Positions 56,661 through 64,000 of a stretch of DNA of 64,000 nucleotides are shown piece after piece. Numbering within the stretch: position 1 is the first letter of the stretch; each line of letters begins with the position of its first letter. The translations under genes and the position numbers were made by a program. The notes below the pieces were generated by a model. That model saw only the letters and a program-made list of their open reading frames with translations, ran no database searches and was not told the origin of the DNA. The DNA is from Peromyscus leucopus (Eukaryota > Chordata > Mammalia > Rodentia > Cricetidae), in assembly GCF_004664715.2 (NCBI RefSeq), contig NC_051073.1, forward strand, positions 65,051,436-65,115,435. Reading direction: 5' to 3'.

Positions 56661-57068
56661 CCCTTTTACATGGCAGCTTTGAAGGCTCTGAGTCATGGCT
56701 GTCATTGATGCTTGGGTACCTGTGCGTCCCTGCATGTGACAGTGGCCTAGTTCGTGATGATGGTTATGACTGGGTCAGAGGAGGCAGACCTTGCAGCCAC
56801 AACCTAGGAAAGCAGTCCAGGTGACAGGCAGGGTGGGGCAGGGCCCTGTGGCTTTGCAGGGAGGAGGAGAGAAAGGGAGGCTGGGTGGAAGGCTCATAAA
56901 CCACGGCTTTCCCTCTGCTATAATTAGAACTCCAGCAACCAAGGGACTCTCCTGCCTGCCTGCCCTTGAGACAGAGCAAGGACCTTGGATGCTTGTGGCC
57001 CATGTGGCCACTGTCCTTTCATTCATTTTTTCCCCCTGGGGACAGTATCTATCATTTGTTCATATTTT
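56661..57068. other. Unassigned non-coding sequence
   Basis: No feature recognised. Confidence 0.4.
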
Positions 57069-57224
57069 ATTTTTTGGTTTTTCGAGACAGGGTTTCTCTG
57101 TGTAGCTTTGCGCCTTTCCTGGATCTCACTCTGTAGCCCAGGCTGGCCTCAAACTCACAGAGATCTGCCTGGCTCTGCCTCCCGAGTGCTGGGATTAAAG
57201 GCGTGCGCCGCCGCCACCCGGCAG
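57069..57224 (-). mobile_element. B1 SINE, young cricetid-type
   Basis: 'tcgagacagggtttctctgt', 'agctttgcgcctttcctgg' and head 'gcgtgcgccgccgccaccc'. Target duplication TCATATTTT at 57060-57068 and 57225-57233. Confidence 0.96.
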
Positions 57225-57544
57225 TCATATTTTCTTTTCCCTTTACCACTTGAAGTCCGGTTTGGGCCAAGGAGCTCTTTCTTGGCCCGAGTTTGGTGAT
57301 TTAACGCCAGGCTCCTGACCCCTGACCCTTGGAATACTCTTGTCCCTGAGATCATCTTTCCGTTTTCCTTTCCTGATCCACTTTTTCCTGTAACCGTCCC
57401 ACTGCGGACATTTGTGTTCCTGACCTGGCCGGGTGTGTCTTCTATTACTTAGGCTCCTGAATTTATTGTGTGGTGATCTTCTCCCCCTAAGATTTCTGGT
57501 AAACAGGAAGTGTTAATTGGAGACATCAGTCAGTTCCATTTTGC

Positions 57545-57658
57545 TTTACTTTGGGACAGAGCCTTACTGTGTAGCCCGAATCGGCCTCAGAACAGAGATC
57601 TTCCTGCCTGCACTTCTGAGTGCCTTGGTTGTGGGTGTGTGTTTACCATGCCTGGCTC
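57545..57658 (-). mobile_element. Old B1 SINE
   Basis: 'gggacagagccttactgtgt', 'agcccgaatcggcctcag' and 'taccatgcctggctc' keep B1 order at high divergence. Confidence 0.75.
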
Positions 57659-57969
57659 CTACTGAATCACTGTCTGTGCAGTTCATGATATATTTTCTTG
57701 GCCATGAGCAATTTCTCGGTTCTATTTACTTCTTTAGTTCAGCAAACAGAAGGTCGGGGCAACAGTGTTAGTGAGCTGAATGAATAAGAAAGACGCAAGC
57801 TCGTTAACCAGGCCTCCAAGTCGGTGTTTGATTCAGGGGTGCGATCTTGCTCAGTTAATACTTGGTTAAAATCGCCCTTTTAAGATCTTTAAATCTTAGG
57901 TCATGTCCATTTTACCCTTGATTTAGACAAGTAAGCAGCTGCCTAAACCTAAAATGCAGGAGCAGGAGT
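57659..57969. other. Unassigned non-coding sequence
   Basis: No feature recognised. Confidence 0.4.
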
Positions 57970-58131
57970 CTTTTGTTTTGTTTTGTTTTTCGAGACAGGG
58001 TTTCTCTGTGTAGCTTTGGCGCCTTTCCTGGAACTCACTCTGTAGCCCAGGCTGCCCTCGAACTCACAGAGATCCGCCTGGCTCTGCCACCCGAGTGCTG
58101 GGACTAAAGGCGTGCGCCACCACCGCCCGGC
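57970..58131 (-). mobile_element. B1 SINE, young cricetid-type
   Basis: (TTTTG)n tail, 'cgagacagggtttctctgtg', 'gctttggcgcctttcctgg' (one inserted G) and head 'gcgccaccaccgcccggc'. Confidence 0.96.
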
Positions 58132-58406
58132 TTTGATCTTTCCTTCCCCTGACCTCCACATCGCTCTTAGCCCGGAGTCCTGTCTAATCCAGGTGGAGAC
58201 ACTTTTCCATTCCTCTTCCCACCCCCACTCTTCCCCCTGCTCCACTTTGAAGCACTGTTTTGCTCTCATTCCTTTCTCTCTTGCTTTTTCCAACACTATC
58301 AGGTTAACGGCTTAACAACCTAGACCCCATCACGGAGCTACCCTCATCAAAAGCAATCCCCCATCACCCCCAAAGTGCAGCTCAAGCCCTCGCTGTGTTC
58401 CTGGTT

Positions 58407-58584
58407 TTGTTTTTTTTTTTTTTTTTTGTTTTGTTTTGTTTTTCATGACGGGGGTTTCTCTGTGCAGCTTTGCGCCTTTCTTGGAACTCACTCTGTAGCC
58501 CAGGCTGGCCTCGAACTCACAGAGATCCGCCTGCCTCTGCCTCCCGAGTGCTGGGATTAAAGGCATGCGCCACCACCGCCCAGC
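58407..58584 (-). mobile_element. B1 SINE, young cricetid-type
   Basis: Long T-rich tail, 'tttctctgtgcagctttgcg', 'ctcgaactcacagagatcc' and head 'tgcgccaccaccgcccag'. Perfect 12-base target duplication GTGTTCCTGGTT at 58395-58406 and 58585-58596. Confidence 0.97.
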
Positions 58585-58699
58585 GTGTTCCTGGTTGTAA
58601 ACCATCCGTTTTTTTAAGGCAAGTTCCCTCCTGCCCAGGACCATGGCAGATGCGTTCCCTCTGTCCGACATGTCCTTTCCCAAGCTCTTCACTTGAATG

Positions 58700-58960
58700 A
58701 ATCCTCTTTAACCATTAGTTCTCAACTTGAACCCCACACTTCCCAAGTGGCTGTCCGTCTAAGAGCAGGTGTTTCCTGTTACCCATGTGCCTTTGCTGTT
58801 TTGTCTGCCATGTCTCTTCCCCTCTAGGCTGAAAGTTCCATGAAAACAAGAGAGACGTGCTTTGCTAAGTGCTGTGTAGCCAGCCCCAAGCTCAGTACCC
58901 AGCGCATGCCATTAGACTTAAAGTCTGTTAACTGAGATTTTAAGAAGGATGAATGAACGA
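58700..58960 (+). mobile_element. L2 LINE 3' fragment
   Basis: 'gtgcctttgctgttttgtct', 'aggctgaaagttccatgaaa', 'agctcagtacccagcgcatg' and 'gaaggatgaatgaacga' follow the L2 3' end. Confidence 0.65.
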
Positions 58961-59002
58961 GGTATCCTGGGATTCTTTCCACGTGGCTTCTCCCAATTTA
59001 AT

Positions 59003-59257
59003 TTATATGCCACTTAAGTATCGTATGCAGCCCCATTCCTTCATCGTGCATTTCCTGGGTACCTTCAAGTATCTGTAGGCCGCTTCTACCATGGTAACAT
59101 CTTGTTCATCTGAAGGACGTTGGCTCACATCCTCTTCTGTACAGAGCTCATCTGAGAAGCTAGGAACAAGTGAGGCGTCCTCTGCAGCAATCCCCCACAC
59201 TTTGAGATTCCAGCTTTGGTGTCCTGCCGCGTAAAGCCGTTTCTGATATTTCCACAC
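59003..59257 (-). other. Open frame, possible but unproven exon
   Basis: An 84-codon frame closed by a stop just before its ATG. Residues 25-65 are acidic and of ordinary protein composition (SFSDELCTEEDVSQRPSDEQ). On the minus strand 'gattgctgcag' could be an acceptor and 'ttgaag|gtaccc' a donor, giving an exon of about 120 bases, but the acceptor lacks a good pyrimidine tract. No family recognised. Chance is the default explanation. Confidence 0.15.
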
Positions 59258-60654
59258 ATCTAATAGGATGAGGGTGTGGGTTCAGAAACCCACAGCCGGT
59301 TCATTGCATTGATTTTGTTGCTGAGAAAGCATTCTGCCAGCCTCCATCCAAGGTGGCTACCTTTCCTGCAGAAGGAAAGTATATTCAAAAGATGGAGAAT
59401 TCCTTTTAATGCATCCCCTAGTCACAGTCCCAACCCATCCCTACGCCCACTCCTACCCTGCTGCCTTCCCACCCCCACCCCACCCCACTCTCTCCAGCCC
59501 ATTTATCTACAGCCACATTCAGATACGGGTATGGAACTGTGGGTCCGCCTTCCTTGGTGCCCTACTGGAATTCTGATGGATGCCTAGAGAGATCCCCATT
59601 TCTGAGGGTTCAGGAACAGAGGGAGTGGAATGGTGCCTTTATACCTATTAGATTGCTTGTCCAGAGCCTACCCCTCCCAAAGCCTCTGAGACAAGATCCC
59701 AGGAGCTCACTGATGAAGCGGGGAGCATTCTCTCCAGCATCCCTGCTAGCAACAGTCTCCTAGGGTTGTCTTCGAGTGTGGGGAGAGAGGGAGCGGTGGA
59801 GGGCATTCCAGATGTAGTAGTGGGGAATATGGGCTATGGATGCTTTCCCCACTGCTTGGCAATCTCACCAGTTTGTGCAGTTTGATTGGGCACCTTGGGA
59901 GGCAAGGTCATGAGTTCAAGGACAACCTAGATCGCATCGCTTGACCTCTGTTGTTATTCCTCAGTGAGCTTATCCTCTCCCACGGACTCTGTGACCACTC
60001 ATCTCCATCCCATGTTTGCTCTTGCCTCCAGATTACTGAACACAGTGTACTTCCTTCCAGGTCTCCCTTACCTTACCTTCCTTAATTCCTTGTAAATCTG
60101 GGAGATGCTAGACACCACCAGGATAGGACACAGGTTTCTAGAATGCTTAGTGTCTTCCATTATGACCTGCCTTCCCAGCAGATGGACTGGGAAAGCCCTG
60201 CGGTGTTCCTGGGCCTACAGACACACCTGCTGGGTCGTTGCCGTCATGTGTGCTCATCGTCTGCATAGCTGTCTGCTCCACCTGGAATATGAGACCTCGA
60301 GACCGTCTCTACTGCATTTCCAGTGGCTGCTGAGCATACAGAAGAAAGAACCTATTAAGTGTTCCTTGCACCAGTTCACTCATTAAGACAATGGTTGCAG
60401 TGTGATAAATCCTAGGCTTAGTGTCAGAGCCGGCCTTCCCATAACAAAAGCCCTCCCGAAGGAAGTCATGTGGTCAGAGCCCCTTACACAAGAGGTCATA
60501 CCACTTCTCTCTACAGCACTGAAGTTTTTCCATGTGTAGATGTCTCCATGGTCCTTTCACCCTCTTCCAGTAAGACTTGCTCTTATTCTTCTGGGTTGAT
60601 TACAGGGATGTGCCAAAGGTCCATCATGTCCAAAAGACCCTCTTAAGAGCCCAC
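59258..60654. other. Unassigned non-coding sequence
   Basis: No confident repeat or gene in 1.4 kb. C-rich part at 59455-59500. Confidence 0.4.
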
Positions 60655-60800
60655 CAATAGCGCAGAGACATAATTAGAAGCAGGGCTGTTTTGAGGACTT
60701 GATCCTCACAGCCTAATTGTCAACACCTCCTACTGACTTCTCCTTGGCCCTGCTGGGCCCTGGCTTTATTGCCTCCTAATTGACAACCCAGGGCTCCTCT
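60655..60800. promoter_or_regulatory. Possible conserved non-coding element
   Basis: 'gacataattagaagc', 'cagcctaattgtcaacacc' and 'gcctcctaattgacaaccc' give three TAATT cores. The CCTAATTG(T/A)CAAC word occurs twice about 64 bases apart. Repeat-free. Inference only. Confidence 0.3.
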
Positions 60801-61478
60801 AGAGCTTTTTCCTACACCCGTGGATAGGTTTGCTGAGTTCTGAAGACTGGGGATGGAAATGTGGCTCTCAGTCAGGCCCTGAGAAGTATTGAAAAAAGTG
60901 TCAAATTCTGTAGAAGACCATAAAGCAAAAGGTATGATAACCCTCCAGAGCCTATGCCCTGAGGCCACAAAATCCAGGGCTAGCACACAAGGCTGGGTGT
61001 CTGCAAATGTAGTTACGAACCAAGCCTGGCCTGGAGACTGGAGAAGACTAAGTCTTGCAAAGCCAAGGGTTTCTCAAGTGTACAGTACAGCTGTCATTGT
61101 GACTGACGACAGGGAGATTTGCTCAAGTGCCTCGAAGTTCATCACAGGCACGGTCACACACTTTGCTGCTGATGGAGACAACTGCAGAGAGTCAAGAGGC
61201 ACAGTGACTCAGTCGCAAGAAGGACGGTCCCAGGAAAGATGAAGCTGAGTTTGGCGGGCTGGTGCTGCATTTTTAGCACTTGCTCAAGGACAGCCATGTG
61301 CCAAGGGCAAAGATATATCAACATTCAGGTTCATCTTTTCTTTAAAAAGACAGACATTGGAAAATGTCAGCAACCACTGAATAATCCAAATATTTAACAA
61401 AATGACAGTTTCGTATTTTAGAGCCCTTTGCAATTAAAAAAAATTGCTTGCATATTTATTACTTCACTTGGCTTTTAA
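60801..61478. other. Unassigned non-coding sequence
   Basis: A 117-residue plus-strand frame (60889-61242) has no recognisable domain. No repeat seen. Confidence 0.4.
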
Positions 61479-61541
61479 AAAGGAAGGAAGGAAGGAAAGA
61501 AAGAAGGAAGGACGGAAGGACAGAAGGGAAGAAAAGAAAAG
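61479..61541. repeat. (GGAA)n-type polypurine microsatellite
   Basis: AAGG/GGAA units with AAAG and GACGG variants. Confidence 0.93.
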
Positions 61542-61696
61542 GTTTGAGGGAACTGAATTTCGGGTCGCAGCACTAGGAAGGTTGAGAAGCATGGCTCTGG
61601 AGCATCACCAGGTCAGTTTTGTTACTGTAAAGACTGCAGAGTTGATATAGAGCTTTCTTGTTTAAAAAGATGGAGGCCAGGAAGTCACCTGACAAA
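61542..61696. other. Short unassigned spacer
   Basis: No feature recognised. Confidence 0.4.
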
Positions 61697-61918
61697 CTAC
61701 AGGTGAGGTTTTGTGTCTTTATTGTCCCCTACCTCCTTTTTTTCCTCCACGGCTAATAACACAGTAGAGGTCAAATCAAGGTCGGCTTGTAGTGAGTAAT
61801 TTGAAGTGAGTCTATTTTGTGGTGTGTTTTTTGTCCACGAGGTTGGAGCATGGTACAAGATGGCTGTGATAGGAAGCATGATGTGAATCGCAATCAGACC
61901 GCCAAAGACATAAAGCAC
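61697..61918 (-). other. Open frame next to an LTR insertion, unproven
   Basis: A 73-codon frame begins with a hydrophobic stretch (VFGGLIAIHIMLPITAILY) and ends polar (VEEKKEVGDNKD). Its upstream side is interrupted 5 bases away by the LTR at 61923. No family recognised. It could be a decayed retrocopy broken by the LTR, or chance. Confidence 0.15.
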
Positions 61919-61922
61919 ATCC

Positions 61923-62440
61923 TGTAGCTAGAGTTTTCCTGCCTTGCCCAGTCTGAACAAATCTCTGTCACCCGCCAGTCCCACAGCCGCTCAGACCCAA
62001 CTAAGTAAACACAGAGACTTATATTGGTTACAAACTGTATGGCCGTGGCAGGCTTCTTGCTAACTGTTCTTATAGCTTAAATTAATCCATTTATATAAAT
62101 CTATACCTTGCGACGTGGCTTGTGGCTTACCGGAGTCTTCACATGCTGCTTGTCATGGCAGCAGCTGGCAGTGAGTGACTCCTGCCTTCCTGTTCTTTCT
62201 TTTCTCCTCTCTGTTAGTCCCGCCTATACTTCCTGCCTAGCCACTGGCCAGTGTTTTATTTATTGACCAATCAGAGCAATCTGACATACAGCCCATCCCC
62301 CAGCACAGCCAAGTGCAGACCATCTCAGACACCTGCACTCAGGCCTGTGATCCTAATCATCCTCTATGTGGACCTGCTGGGTAAAGCCACGAGGAACCCG
62401 AGAACGGGCTCCCACAGGACATATAGAACATCCCACAGCA
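61923..62440 (-). mobile_element. Solo LTR, ERV2-type, same family as 23213-23736
   Basis: On the minus strand it starts TGCTGTGGGATG and ends TCTAGCTACA, with 'ttgaccaatcagag' on the plus strand and shared blocks throughout. Flanks ACATCC (61917-61922) and CCATCC (62441-62446) agree at 5 of 6. No internal region. Confidence 0.82.
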
Positions 62441-63199
62441 CCATCCCTACAGGGAAACTGGGCACAGGAACTAAAAGGATACATTTGTGTTTGTTGCCAC
62501 ATAGTCGACTGAAGCAAGTCCTAGCGTGGCTTATATTATCTGGTGGGTCTCTGCTCACACAAAATTGTATGCACTCTTACCAGGATGTAGACAGTGGCCT
62601 GGAATAAATGACCGTCACCGAATGCTACATGGCTCTGTGTAGTAAGATGAGATGGAGGCAGTGTTGCAGATTGTCTACCCTCAAAGCGCACTTGTTTCAG
62701 AGAGCACCGGTCTTCCCAGCAGTAGCTTTCAGACCTGATCTTCACACAACGTGCAAAGCTGGTTGGAGCCACAGTCCTCTCTATGTCCAAGGAAACGGAA
62801 CCTAGACTGGCCTCATGGTGAGCTTCCCCCACCGAGGGCTCAGAGACAGTGCTCACGGGCTCTGGGTGCTGCTCTTGAGGGTCTCCTTGAGTAGCGGGGA
62901 TCTCTGAATGATAGGCAAGTCCGTGGTCCATGCAGCCTATTGCTCCCACATACTGAGTTCTGGGTCTCAGCCCTGGCTCTTTGTCCCTCAGAAGGAGTTC
63001 GTGACGAAAGACAGAGGCCATGCACGTCTCTTCCCAGCCAGCCAGGTCCTAAGGCACTCGTGGCTATAACCATTGGTTATATGTCTCAGCCACTTTTAGA
63101 GACTGACGACCTTTGCCAGGGGCTCAAGGCATTTGGGTCCCCCGAACCCTGATGTGGCCTAAGGGCCCCTTAACTGTGAAGTGGTGGGCAGCCTCCTTG
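62441..63199. other. Unassigned non-coding sequence
   Basis: The longest non-repetitive frame of the window (161 codons, minus, 62536-63021) lies here. It has no domain, signal peptide or membrane segment that I recognise, and no promoter or splice support. Confidence 0.4.
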
Positions 63200-63310
63200 C
63201 TTTCTGAGCAATGGCTTCATTACCTGCCAAACTGGACTAACAGTATTGCCTCACAGGAGCACCAAGTGAGATGAGGTTTGTAGCGTGCCTTGCGGAGAAT
63301 AAATGGTCTC
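63200..63310 (+). mobile_element. MIR SINE fragment
   Basis: 'ctgagcaatggcttcattac', 'aacagtattgcctcacagg' and 'gtgccttgcggagaataaa' follow the 3' half of MIR. Confidence 0.6.
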
Positions 63311-63354
63311 ACGGCAGAGAAACTAGCTCTGGAAGGTATCTAAATCAGGATTGC

Positions 63355-63508
63355 TTGTGATGAAATTCTGTGATGAAATGCTATGATCGAACGCAGCATG
63401 AAGAGGAAAGGGTATATTTCACTTACACTCCCAAGTAACAGTCCATCATCGAGTGTAGTTAGGGCAGGAGCCCAAACAGGGCAGGAACCTGGCTGGAGGC
63501 ATGAGCTG
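63355..63508 (-). mobile_element. Fragment of a MaLR-type LTR
   Basis: 'gatgaaatgctatgatcg', 'aaagggtatatttcacttac' and 'gggcaggaacctggctgg' match the reverse of the 3' half of ORR1/MT-like LTRs seen elsewhere in rodents. Confidence 0.5.
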
Positions 63509-63730
63509 GTACGCATGTGGGTCTGAGTTTGATCCCCAGAACCCACATAAAAAGCTGGGAGTACTTGATAAGCCCTGGGCCAGTGAGAGACCTCTCAAAA
63601 CAAACAAATGAAGAAACCCACCAAGGTGGATAGTAATTAAGAAACAATTCTTATCCAAGATTGTCTTCCGGCTGCCACATGCTTGTGCATACATGTGTAT
63701 GAGCACCTATAACCCCCCCCACCATGACCA

Positions 63731-63776
<46 letters not shown>
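63509..63776 (+). mobile_element. Long B3-type SINE with (CA)n tail
   Basis: 'gtctgagtttgatccccag' (B-box side), 'acccacataaaaagctggg', 'gccagtgagagacctctc' and 'ctgccacatgcttgtgcat' lead into C8 and (CA)23 (63731-63776). Same family as 6012-6360 but in the forward direction, which shows the CA run as its tail. Confidence 0.7.
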
Positions 63777-63779
<3 letters not shown>

Positions 63780-64000
63780 TACTTTGGAATTAGGCATGGG
63801 TGCAAACGCCTCCTTGTCACAAATCGACTATACAACTTTGGCTAAGTGAAACAGCCTCTCACAGCCTCAGTTTCCCACTTGGTTTCTTCTGCTTTGTCCT
63901 GTCTGCCATCTGGAAGACCTCCAGCTCCCTCTAAGCAGCATTGTGATTTGTCCAAGGCCCAGAGAACCCAGGCTCCCCTGAGCCTGGTTAGGGGTAGTTT
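63777..64000. other. Unassigned, possibly old MIR sequence
   Basis: 'acaactttggctaagtgaaac' and 'cagcctcagtttcccac' resemble the middle of a MIR on the plus strand. The window ends here. Confidence 0.4.

Noticed and set aside
62536..63021. 161-codon minus-strand frame
   Set aside because: Longest repeat-free frame, but no domain, splice or promoter support; length is within chance for this window.

Overview
The window looks like non-coding DNA (intergenic or deep intronic) from a rodent, most likely a cricetid (hamster, vole or deer-mouse group). The evidence is the SINE content: many B1 copies carrying the variant block 'agctttgcgcc' after the 'gagacagggtttctctgtgt' core, several B2/B3 tRNA-derived SINEs, one ID-B1 chimera, rodent L1 3' ends, MaLR LTRs and ERV2-type solo LTRs. 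The older layer common to mammals (MIR, L2, L1M) is also present. The genus cannot be fixed from the sequence alone.

No protein-coding gene, rRNA, tRNA or CRISPR array could be supported in 64 kb. Long open frames are either translations of (CA)n, (GACA)n or poly-G tracts, run through N gaps, or are chance frames with no recognisable domain. Two short open frames (59.0 kb and 61.7 kb, both minus strand) and two CpG-containing patches (42.3 kb and 56.1 kb) are kept as weak candidates only.

Layout. 0-9 kb: microsatellites, an L1 end, an LTR-like repeat with a second LTR-like insert and an octamer expansion, paired B3 SINEs, a MaLR LTR split by a SINE, a solo LTR, and a B3 split by an LTR. 9-17 kb: B1/B3-rich and AT-rich. 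17-23 kb: lower repeat density, with conserved-element-like AT-rich stretches. 23-29 kb: solo LTRs, a 90-base strictly alternating purine-pyrimidine tract, and a 234-base gap. 29-30 kb: old L1. 31-36 kb: a 36-base minisatellite broken by poly-G, and a threefold nested insertion. 36-45 kb: B1, MIR and L2 copies and two LTRs. 45.5-46.3 kb: an 860-base CA-based array. About 46.9-50.6 kb and 52.1-53.0 kb: sequence with undepleted CpG, probably error-rich, near a 500-base placeholder gap. 53-64 kb: L2, B1, a CpG patch and another solo LTR.

The window is best read as an insertion record. Several target-site duplications can be read directly, giving the order of insertion at at least five nested loci. 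I did not find a new gene system. The most useful leads are an ERV2-type LTR family carrying SINE-like modules (four copies), the nested loci, the conserved-element candidates, and the suspect sequence around the gap.
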